Source: DATLFQ01 sp035540915 (GTDB taxonomy: Bacteria; Actinomycetota; Acidimicrobiia; Acidimicrobiales; GCA-2861595). Taken from it: a stretch of 32,707 nucleotides of DNA. The notes below the pieces were generated by a model. That model searched no databases. It was given only the letters and a program-made list of their open reading frames with translations, and had not been told where the DNA came from. Of the stretch, positions 15,767-23,285 are shown in pieces. Each line of letters starts with the position of its first letter. The first letter of the stretch is position 1. The stretch is from positions 1 to 32,707 of the forward strand of contig DATLFQ010000108.1 in the NCBI GenBank assembly GCA_035540915.1, in the 5' to 3' direction. Position numbers and translations under genes: made by a program.

Positions 15767-17281
15767 GTGTCGGTGAGCTTTCGCGTGGACGGCAAGGTGG
15801 TCGAGGTCGCCGACGACGGCGCCTCGCTCCTGGAGGCCCTCCGTGACCGGCTCGGGCTGCGCAGCGCCAAGGACGGCTGCAGCCCGCAGGGCCAGTGCGG
15901 CTGCTGCACCGTACTGGTCGACGGCCAGCCGCGCGTCGCCTGCGTGACGCCACTGCGGCGAGTGGCCGGGCGCCGGGTGACGACACTCGACGGCTTGGAC
16001 GGGCCGGTCCGCTCGGCGTGGGCGGACGCGTTCACGGCGGCAGGAGCCAGCCAGTGCGGCTTCTGCACGCCCGGGATCATCGTGCGCCTGGCCGCGCTGG
16101 AGGAGCGCTCGCCCGCGGCGGTGGAGCAGGCGCTGGTGGCGCATCTGTGCCGGTGCACGGGCTGGCGCACGATCGTGGAGGCAGCCACTTCACCGGCGGG
16201 GGCGGCCGGGCTGCGCGACCCGGCCGCCGCGGCGCAGCGGGCCGCGCTGGAGGGCGGCGCCGTGCAGCGGGTCGGTGCCGAAGTGGCGTTGGGCCGGGCC
16301 GGTTTCGCCGAGGACACCGCGCCGGCCGACGCGCTGGTTGCGGTGCCCGACGGCCGCGGCGGGTTCGCGGTCGGCGAGACGCTCACGCAGGCCCGGGCCG
16401 CCGCCGGCAAGGTGCAGGGCCGGCGCTCCGGCGGCGCCCTGGCGCACCCGATCGACCTGCCGCCCGGCGACTGGCTCCGCACGCTGCGGACGACGTGGGT
16501 GGAGCCGGCCTACCTCGAGCCCGACGCCTCCTGGTGCGCGCCGGGCGGCGAGCCAGCCTCGCCGCTGGCCAACGGCGGCGCCTTCGGCGGCAAGGCGGCG
16601 TCGCCCGTCGCCTCGACGGCCCGGCGCCTGGCCGACGAGTACGGCCGTCCCGTGCGGGTGGTGCTGGCCCGCGAGGACGTCGTCCGCCAGGGGCCCAAGC
16701 GCCCGCCGGTGGCGGGGGGTGTCCGGGCCGACGGCACCGGCGTGCTGCGGGTGGCCCGCACGCCGGGCATCGCCCGGGCGGTGGCGTCGGTCGCGCCCGG
16801 CCTGGAGGTGGAGGAGGTCGACGTGGCCGGCCCGCCGACGTCGGCCGATCTCCGCGCCGCCGGCTGGGCCGAGGCTGCGGTGCTGCTGGCGGCAGCCCGC
16901 GGCGACGCCACCGTGCGGCCCGACCACGGTGGCGGCCGCGCCGAGGCGGAGATCACGGCCGACGGCTCGGTGGTCGTCCGGGTCGCCTGCGGCGACCCGC
17001 TCGACGAGGTGGTGCTGCGCTCGTACTGCACCGGGGCGGCGCACATGGCGCTGGGCTGGGTCCGGAGCGAGGGCCTGGCCGTCGACGCCGCCGGCGTCCC
17101 CCAGGACCTGACCATCCGCAGCTTCGGCATCCTGCGGGCCAGGGACACCCCGGCCATCCACGTGGAGCTCGCTGGCACCACCGGCCCGCCCCGCCCCGTC
17201 GCCGACGCCGTCTTCGCCGCCGTCGCCGCCGCCACCTGGCGCGCCGGCGGCTACCCCTCGGAGTGGCCGACCCGCCGATGA
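15767..17281 (+). CDS. Reduced molybdenum-hydroxylase-like fusion: [2Fe-2S] subunit joined to large-subunit fragments
   Basis: This is a 504-residue protein. Residues 1-75 form a plant-type [2Fe-2S] ferredoxin domain (DGCSPQGQCGCCTV and a later RVAC). Residues 76-140 form the second, helical [2Fe-2S] domain with Cys97, Cys100, Cys128 and Cys130. This is the small-subunit layout of xanthine dehydrogenase or CO dehydrogenase. Residues 140-504 keep scattered large-subunit motifs: NGGAFGGK at about 268-275 (the GGxFGGK Moco-contact motif) and a C-terminal block around LAVDAAGVPQDLTIRSFGILRARD. The FAD domain and the GVGE-type segment with the catalytic glutamate are not seen. Normal single-chain enzymes have about 1300 residues. 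It may be an electron-transfer or Moco-binding relic, or a new small enzyme. The frame is continuous and GC-biased, so it is not simply decayed. Confidence 0.75.
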   Translation: MSVSFRVDGKVVEVADDGASLLEALRDRLGLRSAKDGCSPQGQCGCCTVLVDGQPRVACVTPLRRVAGRRVTTLDGLDGPVRSAWADAFTAAGASQCGFCTPGIIVRLAALEERSPAAVEQALVAHLCRCTGWRTIVEAATSPAGAAGLRDPAAAAQRAALEGGAVQRVGAEVALGRAGFAEDTAPADALVAVPDGRGGFAVGETLTQARAAAGKVQGRRSGGALAHPIDLPPGDWLRTLRTTWVEPAYLEPDASWCAPGGEPASPLANGGAFGGKAASPVASTARRLADEYGRPVRVVLAREDVVRQGPKRPPVAGGVRADGTGVLRVARTPGIARAVASVAPGLEVEEVDVAGPPTSADLRAAGWAEAAVLLAAARGDATVRPDHGGGRAEAEITADGSVVVRVACGDPLDEVVLRSYCTGAAHMALGWVRSEGLAVDAAGVPQDLTIRSFGILRARDTPAIHVELAGTTGPPRPVADAVFAAVAAATWRAGGYPSEWPTRR

Positions 17282-17289
17282 CTCCGAAT

Positions 17290-17346
17290 CCTGCGAACTT
17301 GGTGCCATATCGCGCGCCCTGGCGCGCAATATGCACACCGGTTCAA
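17290..17346 (+). repeat. 57-bp palindromic repeat, left copy flanking ridA
   Basis: Its reverse complement matches 17717-17773 at 54 of 57 positions. The core CATATCGCGCGCC / GGCGCGCAATATG is itself a near-perfect inverted repeat with a two-base centre. The outer arms (GAACTTGGTG and CACCGGTTC) also pair imperfectly. The element lies right after the stop of the [2Fe-2S] gene and just before ridA. Confidence 0.9.
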
Positions 17347-17360
17347 GCGCGGGCGACCCG

Positions 17361-17711
17361 ATGAGCCGCCCGCTCGGCCCCTACTCGCCGTGGCGGCGGG
17401 CCGGCGAATGGGTCGTCACCTCGGGCCAGGTCGCCGTGGTCGACGGCGCGATCGCCGGCGGCGGCGTCGAGGTCCAGACGGCCCAGGCGCTGCGCAACCT
17501 GGCGGCGGTGCTGGCCGACGCGGGCGCCACGCTGGCCGACGTCGTCAAGACGACCGTGTTCCTGGTCGACATGGCCGACTTCGCTGCCATGAACGCGGCC
17601 TACGCCGAGGTGTTCGTGGAGCACCGCCCGGCCCGCTCGACCGTCGCGGTCGCCGCACTGCCGCTCGGCGCTCTGGTCGAGGTGGAGGCCTGGGCCTGGG
17701 TGGGCGGCTGA
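17361..17711 (+). CDS. ridA: RidA family enamine/imine deaminase
   Basis: This is a 116-residue RidA (YjgF/UK114) protein of normal length. The GPYSP motif near the start, TSGQVAV, LADVVKTTVFLVDM and the final RPARSTVAV...VEVEAWA motif, with the catalytic arginine, are all present. RidA hydrolyses reactive enamines such as 2-aminoacrylate produced by PLP enzymes. ATG 17361 is chosen because it places the start directly before GPYSP. An upstream in-frame ATG at 17331 lies inside the palindromic repeat. The gene is precisely bracketed by two inverted 57-bp repeats. Confidence 0.88.
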   Translation: MSRPLGPYSPWRRAGEWVVTSGQVAVVDGAIAGGGVEVQTAQALRNLAAVLADAGATLADVVKTTVFLVDMADFAAMNAAYAEVFVEHRPARSTVAVAALPLGALVEVEAWAWVGG

Positions 17712-17716
17712 CGCAG

Positions 17717-17773
17717 TTGAACCGGTGTGCATATCGCGCGCCCTGGCGCGCGATATGGCACCAAGTTCGCAGG
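17717..17773 (-). repeat. 57-bp palindromic repeat, right copy flanking ridA
   Basis: This is the inverted copy of 17290-17346. Its core stem CATATCGCGCGCC / GGCGCGCGATATG is perfect over 13 bp. It begins six bases after the ridA stop and ends 15 bases before the stop of the convergent regulator gene, so it could also terminate transcription from both sides. Confidence 0.9.
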
Positions 17774-17788
17774 CAGGGGGGCGGAGGG

Positions 17789-18472
17789 TCAGAGGCCCCA
17801 GCGGGACTGGCCGAAGCGGTAGCCGACCGAGCGGACGGTCTGGATGAGGTGCTCGTGCTCGTTGCCCAGCTTGGCCCGGAGGCGACGCACGTGGACGTCG
17901 ACGGTGCGGGCGCCGCCGTAGTACTCGTAGCCCCACACCCGTGACAGCAGCGTCTCGCGGGTGAAGACCTTGCCGGGGTGAGTGGCCAGGAACTTCAACA
18001 GCTCGTACTCCATGTAGGTCAGGTTCAGCGTCCGCTTGGCGATGGCGGCCTGGTAGGTCTCCAGGTTGAGGACCAGCGGGCCGTACTCCAGCAGCTCGGG
18101 CCGGGTGCCGCGGCCGGTGCGCCAGAACAGGTGCTTGAGCCGGGCCTCCAGCTCGCGGGGCTGGATGGGCGACAGGCAGAAGTCGTCGAAGAGGTCCTCC
18201 CGCAGCTCCAGGTCGCCCAGCTGGTGGCCGGCCACCAGCAGCAGCAGGGGCTCGAGGGGCATGTCCCGCTTGCGCACCGAGCGGCACAGCGCGAAGGCCC
18301 CCTCCGGGTCGCCGTCGGCGCACACGATGGCACCGGCCCACCCGTCCTCGGGCTCGATGCGGGTGGCCGCCTCGGGTCGCGAGCCGGCCCGCCACGGGTA
18401 GCCGGCCAGGTCCAGCGTCTGGACCAGCTCGGGCGGTGGAGGGTCGGGGAACAGCAGGAGGGGCTGGGCCAT
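17789..18472 (-). CDS. GlnR-like orphan OmpR-family regulator with degenerate receiver
   Basis: This is a 227-residue protein. The C-terminal winged helix (about 148-220) is a clear OmpR/PhoB type: LTYMEYELLKFLATHPGKV, then TVDVHVRRLRAKL and VRSVGYRF. The N-terminal receiver-like domain (1-118) lacks the acidic pair at its start. The phospho-acceptor region reads IVCADGDPEG with no clear acceptor at the expected place, and the conserved Lys-Pro is Ser-Pro (about 101-102). It is probably not controlled by phosphorylation, as is known for actinobacterial GlnR. Its ATG lies three bases after the stop of the upstream glutamine synthetase gene, so the two are co-translated. The context supports a nitrogen regulator, but MtrA/GlnR-type identity is not proven. 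Confidence 0.82.
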   Translation of the reverse strand: MAQPLLLFPDPPPPELVQTLDLAGYPWRAGSRPEAATRIEPEDGWAGAIVCADGDPEGAFALCRSVRKRDMPLEPLLLLVAGHQLGDLELREDLFDDFCLSPIQPRELEARLKHLFWRTGRGTRPELLEYGPLVLNLETYQAAIAKRTLNLTYMEYELLKFLATHPGKVFTRETLLSRVWGYEYYGGARTVDVHVRRLRAKLGNEHEHLIQTVRSVGYRFGQSRWGL

Positions 18473-18475
18473 GCG

Positions 18476-19810
18476 CTAGAGGGTGGGGAGGTAGCGGTCG
18501 ATCTCGAACTGGGTGACCTGGGCCTTGTACTCGGCCCACTCGGAGCGCTTGTTGCGCAGGAACCACTCGAAGACGTGCTCGCCCAGCGTCTCGGCCACCA
18601 GCTCCGAGCGCTCCATCTCGCCGAGCGCGTCGGACAGGGAGCCGGGCAGGGCCGAGATCCCGTCCGCCAGGCGCTCCTCGGGCGTCATGTCGTAGAGGTT
18701 GGCGGCCGCCTCGGGCGGCAGCTCATAGCCCTGCTCGACGCCCTTCAGCCCGGCGGCCAGCACGACCGCGAAGGCGAGATAGGGGTTGCAGGCCGGGTCG
18801 GGGGCCCGGTACTCGATACGGGTCGACTCCTTCTTGCCCCGCTTGGGCACCGGCACCCGTACGAGCGCCGAGCGGTTGTTGCGGGCCCACGAGACGTACA
18901 CCGGCGCCTCGTAGCCCACCACCAGTCGCTTGTAGGAGTTGACCCACTGGTTGGTGACGGCGGTGATCTCCCGGGCGTGGCGGAGCAGGCCGGCGATGAA
19001 GCTCTTGCCCACCGCGGAGAGGTGGTGCTCGTCGCCCTCGTCGTGGAAGGCGTTGGCATCGCCCTCGAACAGGGAGAAGTGCGTGTGCATGCCCGAGCCC
19101 TGCACCCCGGTCAGGGGCTTGGGCATGAAGGTGGCGTGGACGCCGGCCTCCTTGGCCAGCTCCTTGACCACCATGCGGACCGTCATGACGGTGTCGGCCA
19201 TGGTGAGCGCGTCGGTGTAGCGCAGATCGATCTCGTGCTGGCTGGGCGCGTCTTCGTGCTGGCTGTACTCGACGGGGATGCCCATGTCCTCCAGGGTGAG
19301 CACGGTGCGCTGGCGCAGGTCGCTGGCCAGGTCCTCCACCGTCAGCTCGAAGTACGAACCCTGGTCCAACGGCTTCGGCCGGCCGTCGGTGCTGGCGTCG
19401 GCGAAGTAGAAGTACTCGATCTCCGGCGCCGCATAGAACGAGAAACCCTTGCCCCGGGCCAGTTCCAGCTGCCGGCTGAGGACGTAGCGGGGGTCGCCCT
19501 CGAAGGGCGTGCCGTCGAGGTTGAACACGTTGCAGAACACCCGGGCGACGGTGGCGCTGTCGCGCCGGGCCGGCAGGATGGTGAAGGTGGTGGCGTCGGG
19601 CCTGGCCAGCACGTCGCTTTCCTGGACCCGGCTGAAGCCGTCGACGGCCGACCCGTCGAAGGTCATCCCTTCCTCCAGCGCGTTCTCCAGCTCGGCCGGC
19701 GTGATGTTGAACGCCTTGGGGATCCCGAGCACGTCGGTGAACCACAGTTGGATGAAGCGGACGCCCCGCTCCTCCGCCGTGCGCAGCACGTAGTCCTGCT
19801 GTCGTTCCAT
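18476..19810 (-). CDS. glnA: Glutamine synthetase type I, short form
   Basis: This is a 444-residue ligase that makes glutamine from glutamate, ammonia and ATP. Core motifs include MTFDGSAVDGF, the metal-binding APEIEYFYF, GSGMHTHFSLF, VNSYKRLVVGYEAPV and RIEYRAPDPACNPY. The length matches the GSI-alpha type, which lacks the 25-residue insertion of the adenylylated type. Even so, the NLYDMTPEER segment keeps a tyrosine (Tyr373) at the position corresponding to the adenylylation site. The ATG at 19810 is divergent from the second glutamine synthetase gene, with 144 bases between. The GlnR-like regulator follows with a three-base gap. Confidence 0.94.
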   Translation of the reverse strand: MERQQDYVLRTAEERGVRFIQLWFTDVLGIPKAFNITPAELENALEEGMTFDGSAVDGFSRVQESDVLARPDATTFTILPARRDSATVARVFCNVFNLDGTPFEGDPRYVLSRQLELARGKGFSFYAAPEIEYFYFADASTDGRPKPLDQGSYFELTVEDLASDLRQRTVLTLEDMGIPVEYSQHEDAPSQHEIDLRYTDALTMADTVMTVRMVVKELAKEAGVHATFMPKPLTGVQGSGMHTHFSLFEGDANAFHDEGDEHHLSAVGKSFIAGLLRHAREITAVTNQWVNSYKRLVVGYEAPVYVSWARNNRSALVRVPVPKRGKKESTRIEYRAPDPACNPYLAFAVVLAAGLKGVEQGYELPPEAAANLYDMTPEERLADGISALPGSLSDALGEMERSELVAETLGEHVFEWFLRNKRSEWAEYKAQVTQFEIDRYLPTL

Positions 19811-19954
19811 GAAACCAGTGTCGCAGGCAATCCGCCCGCCGAGCCCCCCGTTCACAATCTGTTCACGCAGTGGCCTCGTCACGGCGGGGGCACAGGTGGC
19901 AGTCTGTCGGCCGACCCCCTGTCCTACGACAGAGCACCTTCCGGGAGGAACACC
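19811..19954. promoter_or_regulatory. Divergent glnA-glnA promoter region with 11-bp-spaced direct repeat
   Basis: GTTCAC occurs at 19850-19855 and again at 19861-19866, exactly 11 bp (one helical turn) apart. A GTCAC lies at 19878-19882. Eleven-bp half-site spacing is the arrangement used by GlnR and other OmpR-type winged helices. TACGAC at 19924-19929 may be the -10 for the rightward gene, whose GTG follows a GGGAGGAA ribosome binding site at 19943-19950. Confidence 0.55.
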
Positions 19955-21379
19955 GTGCAGGAACGCACCGCCGACGACGTACTGCGCCTGGCCGATGACG
20001 AAGGCGTCGAATTCGTCGACTACCGGTTCTGCGACCTTCCCGGGCTCGTGCAGCACGTCAGCGTCCCGGTCTCGCAGCTGAACGAGGACGTCTTCGTCGA
20101 CGGGCACGGATTCGACGGGTCGTCGATCCGAGGGTTCCAGCAGATCCAGGAGTCGGACATGATCCTGGTGCCCGACCCCAACACCGCCTACCTGGACCCC
20201 TTCCGCACGCGCAAGACCCTCAACATCCACTGCTTCGTCCATGACCCGATCACCGGCGAGCCGTACACGCGCGACCCGCGCTACGTGGCCCGGAAGGCCG
20301 AGTCGTACCTGCTGTCGACCGGCATCGGGGACCACGCCTACTTCGGTCCCGAGCCCGAGTTCTTCATCTTCGACGACGTCCGCTTCCACTACCGCGGCAA
20401 CTCGTCGTTCCATCAGGTCGACTCGGTGGAGGGCACCTGGAACACCGGCCGCGACGAAGGGCCGAACCTCGGGTACAAGCCGCGCACCAAGGAGGGGTAC
20501 TTCCCGGTCCCGCCGATGGACCACTACCAGGACCTCCGCTCGGAGATCGCCGCCACGCTGATCGCGCTCGGCATACCGGTGGAGCTGCACCACCACGAGG
20601 TGGCCTCCGGTGGTCAGGGCGAGATCGGGATGCGCTTCGACACCCTGCTCAACATGGCCGACAAGCTGGTCACCTTCAAGTACGTGGTGAAGAACGTCGC
20701 ACTGGGATTCGGCAAGTCGGCCACCTTCATGCCCAAGCCGCTCTTCGAGGACAACGGCTCGGGGATGCACACCCACCAGTCCCTGTGGCGGGGCGGCGAG
20801 CCCCTGTTCTACGCCGAGACCGGCTACGCGGGCCTGTCCGACATCGGCCGCTGGTACATCGGCGGGTTGCTCGCCCACGCGCCCGCCGTCCTCGCCTTCT
20901 CGAACCCCACCACCAACTCCTACAAGCGTCTGGTCCCCGGCTACGAGGCCCCGGTCAACCTGGTGTACAGCCAGCGCAACCGGTCGGCCTCCTGCCGGAT
21001 CCCGTTGGCCCAGAAGAGCCCGAAGGCCAAGCGGGTGGAGTTCCGCTGCCCCGACTCCTCGTCGAACGCCTACCTTGCCTTCGCCGCCATGCTCATGGCC
21101 GGGCTCGACGGCGTGCAGAACCGCATCGAGCCGCCCGACCCGGTGGACAAGGACCTCTACGACCTGGCCCCCGAGGAGCTGGCGATGGTGCCGCAGGTGC
21201 CGGGCAGCCTGGAGGCCGCGCTCGCGGCCCTGGAGGCCGACAGCGACTTCCTGCGCGCCGGTGGGGTCTTCACCGACGACGTCATCGACACCCACGTCGC
21301 CTACAAGCGCGAGCACGAGATCGACGCCCTCCGCCTGCGTCCCCACCCCTACGAGTTCCACCTCTACTACGACATCTAG
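19955..21379 (+). CDS. glnA: Glutamine synthetase type I, long adenylylation-type form
   Basis: This is a 474-residue dodecameric-type glutamine synthetase, the usual length for GSI-beta. Motifs: HGFDGSSIRGF, FGPEPEFFIF for metal binding, GSGMHTHQSLW for the nucleotide site, NPTTNSYKRLVPGYEAPVN, and RVEFRCPDSSSNAY. The adenylylation site Tyr402 lies in KDLYDLAPEEL, so activity may be tuned by GlnE. GTG 19955 has a strong GGGAGGAA ribosome binding site four bases upstream. It is divergent from the short glutamine synthetase gene and its co-translated GlnR-like regulator, consistent with joint nitrogen control. Confidence 0.96.
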   Translation: MQERTADDVLRLADDEGVEFVDYRFCDLPGLVQHVSVPVSQLNEDVFVDGHGFDGSSIRGFQQIQESDMILVPDPNTAYLDPFRTRKTLNIHCFVHDPITGEPYTRDPRYVARKAESYLLSTGIGDHAYFGPEPEFFIFDDVRFHYRGNSSFHQVDSVEGTWNTGRDEGPNLGYKPRTKEGYFPVPPMDHYQDLRSEIAATLIALGIPVELHHHEVASGGQGEIGMRFDTLLNMADKLVTFKYVVKNVALGFGKSATFMPKPLFEDNGSGMHTHQSLWRGGEPLFYAETGYAGLSDIGRWYIGGLLAHAPAVLAFSNPTTNSYKRLVPGYEAPVNLVYSQRNRSASCRIPLAQKSPKAKRVEFRCPDSSSNAYLAFAAMLMAGLDGVQNRIEPPDPVDKDLYDLAPEELAMVPQVPGSLEAALAALEADSDFLRAGGVFTDDVIDTHVAYKREHEIDALRLRPHPYEFHLYYDI

Positions 21380-21647
21380 GCGTCTGAGGGCGGCTGATTC
21401 GTTGGCGGCGCTTATCAGGTGCACATCTGGTGCCCGTCGTCCGGATCCGTGAGCGTCCTCTCCGGCGGTTGCCGGGTTGAGCTCGCTCCGCATGGGCGTC
21501 CCGGATCGGGAGCTGGTCCACAGCAGCGTGGGCTTCTGGAGTACAGCAGCGGAGGTCCAGAGGGACCGAGTAATCGGGCCCCACGCGCTGAGTGGGCAGA
21601 GCGCATTCGGATGCGAGGTGGCCGAGGTCGGCTCGGCCACGTCTTCA
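21380..21647. other. Intergenic region between glnA and nei, no gene seen
   Basis: No open frame here has recognisable protein motifs. The only clear structure is the hairpin at 21618-21640. The base composition is less GC-rich at third positions in every frame than in the neighbouring genes. Confidence 0.5.
21618..21640 (-). terminator. Hairpin 7 bases downstream of nei
   Basis: There is a perfect 9-bp stem GTGGCCGAG / CTCGGCCAC with a 5-nt loop. It begins seven bases past the nei stop on the minus strand. There is no T-run, as is common in high-GC genomes. Confidence 0.6.
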
Positions 21648-22433
21648 TCAGGCCACCGGTTGGCACAGTTCGCAGGCGTACGCCTGCCGGGCACCCAGAG
21701 GCCATGACCGCACCTCGGCCCCACACACGCGGCATCGTTCCTGCTTGTAGATGTACCGTCCCTCGGACTCGTCGATCGAATCGCGGGCGACCCCGGCGGC
21801 CGCGTCCACCGTGATGATCCGGCCTTCTGCGGTGGCTCGGTCCATCACGCGTACGAGCGTCTCCCACAGGCACGACAGCTCGGCGCGTCGAATGGAGAGG
21901 CCAGGGCGAGCTGGGTGGACGCCGCAGCGGTGGAGCACCTCGGCACGCAGGACGTTGCCGACGCCCGCGATGACGTTCTGGTCGAGCAGCAGCTCACCGA
22001 TCGCCCTACCGCTGCCTGAGATGCGGAGGAAAGCACGGGTCGGATCGTCGCCGCGGAGCGGGTCGGGACCGAGCCGGGAGAGCAGCGCCTCCCGGTCGGC
22101 GGCAGACAGGACCTCGCACCGGGACGGGGCGACGAGATTCCACGCCACTGCCGCCTCGTCGAAGACCATGCGTAGCCGGACGCCCGGCCGAGGTGAGGCA
22201 GCGGGATCGTCCTCGAACATCGAGCCGGCGAGACCGAGATGGATGTGCACGTCCGCTTCGCCGAAGCCGAGCAGGAGGTGCTTTCCGAATGCCTCGACCG
22301 ATTCGAGACGCCGGGCGTCGATCGCGCGAGCACCGTCGGCGAACCGTCCCTGCGGAGAGGTCGCGCGTACCTGGCAGCCGGTAAGTGGCCGCAGCGTGCG
22401 GGCCAGGCGGTGAAGGGCGTGACCTTCGGGCAA
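21648..22433 (-). CDS. nei: Fpg/Nei-family DNA glycosylase (endonuclease VIII-like)
   Basis: This is a 261-residue base-excision repair enzyme. The N-terminus after Met removal is PEGHALHRL, so Pro2 (Schiff-base nucleophile) and Glu3 are present, and the PEGHxxHR form is typical of Nei rather than Fpg (MPELPEV). A helix-two-turn-helix with NVIAGVGNVLRAEVL follows. A C-terminal zinc finger CRVC-x16-CELC ends the protein. The start must be the TTG at 22433, because only it puts Pro at position 2. A perfect GGAGGAGG lies four bases upstream. It removes oxidised bases and nicks the strand. Confidence 0.93.
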   Translation of the reverse strand: MPEGHALHRLARTLRPLTGCQVRATSPQGRFADGARAIDARRLESVEAFGKHLLLGFGEADVHIHLGLAGSMFEDDPAASPRPGVRLRMVFDEAAVAWNLVAPSRCEVLSAADREALLSRLGPDPLRGDDPTRAFLRISGSGRAIGELLLDQNVIAGVGNVLRAEVLHRCGVHPARPGLSIRRAELSCLWETLVRVMDRATAEGRIITVDAAAGVARDSIDESEGRYIYKQERCRVCGAEVRSWPLGARQAYACELCQPVA

Positions 22434-22437
22434 GGAA

Positions 22438-22445
22438 CCTCCTCC
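22438..22445 (-). promoter_or_regulatory. Strong ribosome binding site that fixes the TTG start of nei
   Basis: GGAGGAGG on the minus strand sits four bases before TTG 22433. Together with the required N-terminal Pro it settles the start codon against longer in-frame alternatives. Confidence 0.8.
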
Positions 22446-22570
22446 GATGGCTGGAAGTCGGCCGTGTCCGGCGTTGGAAGTGGTACCCGCCCGCCGGTCG
22501 CGGCGCACCACCGGATCGAGTGAGAAGCTTCACTCGTGGGAGGCCGGCCCGTCGCCCCGCGGCGAGACGG

Positions 22571-22657
22571 TTCGCCGATGTCGGCGGCTTCGCCGACGTC
22601 GAGGTCCTGCCCATCGACAGTGACCCCGTCCGACGCTGGTACCGGCTGCACGCCTGA
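22571..22657 (+). pseudogene. C-terminal remnant of a SAM methyltransferase
   Basis: The last 20-odd codons before the TGA at 22655 read GFADVEVLPIDSDPVRRWYRL, the usual C-terminal ending of actinobacterial class I methyltransferases. Nothing upstream in this frame resembles the rest of such an enzyme. The stop overlaps the ATG of the monooxygenase remnant (TGATG), so the two were probably once co-translated. The body has been lost by deletion between here and nei. Confidence 0.5.
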
Positions 22658-23230
22658 TGCACTACGGCGTCTACGTCCCAAACTTCGGCGCCTTCGGCGA
22701 CGGTTGCCAGCTCCGGGATCTGGCCGTCGACGCCGAGTCCGCCGGTTGGGACCGCTTCTTCCTCTGGGACCATCTCGTCGCCGACCCCCCCGTGGCCGAC
22801 CCGTGGGTGACGCTCGGCGCGATCGCGTCCGTGACCCGGACCATCCGCTTCGGTCCGCTCATCGTGCCCCTCCCGCGGCGGCGACCATGGAAGGTCGCCG
22901 TCGAGGCAGCCACGCTCCAGCGGCTCTCCGACGGGCGACTCATCCTTGGCACCGGCATGGGCGTGCCCTGGGACTACGAACGCTTCGGCGAACCATCCGA
23001 CGTGGCGACCCGCGCCCCCAAGCTCGACGAAGGCGTCCACCTGCTGCGGCAGCTTTTGGCCGGCGAGAACGTCCACCACCGCGGGTCCCACTGCCAAGCC
23101 TGCGGAATGGTCCTGGCCAAGACGGCACTGCCGATCTGGGTCGGCGGGTTCTGGCCCCGGCGCGCGCCCGTGTACGCGGCCGCCACCGCCGATGGCCTCT
23201 TCCCCAATCTTCGAGACACGCTCTCCGCCA
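22657..23230 (+). pseudogene. Truncated luciferase-like (LLM) flavin/F420-dependent monooxygenase
   Basis: The ATG at 22657 opens a typical LLM-class TIM barrel: YGVYVPNFGAFGD, AGWDRFFLWDHL, TRTIRFGPLIVPLPRRRPW and GRLILGTGMG. It continues to ALPIWVGGFWPRRAPVYAAATADGLFP at about residue 188. Intact relatives are about 280-330 residues long. Here the similarity stops and the frame runs into the 3' half of a tRNA-Leu gene. The open frame continues to 23865, but that part is not protein-like. The gene was probably cut by integration or recombination at the tRNA sequence. Confidence 0.75.
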
Positions 23231-23285
23231 CCGGGTTTAGGTCCCGGTGCCGCAAGGCATGGAGGTTCGAGTCCTCTCGCCCGCA
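23231..23285 (+). tRNA. 3' half of tRNA-Leu(UAG), attachment-site scar
   Basis: The anticodon stem is CCGGG/CCCGG with loop TTTAGGT (anticodon TAG at 23238-23240). The long class II variable arm is TGCC-GCAA-GGCA, the T arm is GGAGG-TTCGAGT-CCTCT, and the 3' acceptor strand with discriminator is CGCCCGCA. The D arm and 5' acceptor strand (expected GCGGGCG) are missing; the upstream DNA is the monooxygenase gene. Starting at the anticodon stem is characteristic of att sites left by tyrosine integrases. It cannot be a functional tRNA. Confidence 0.85.
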
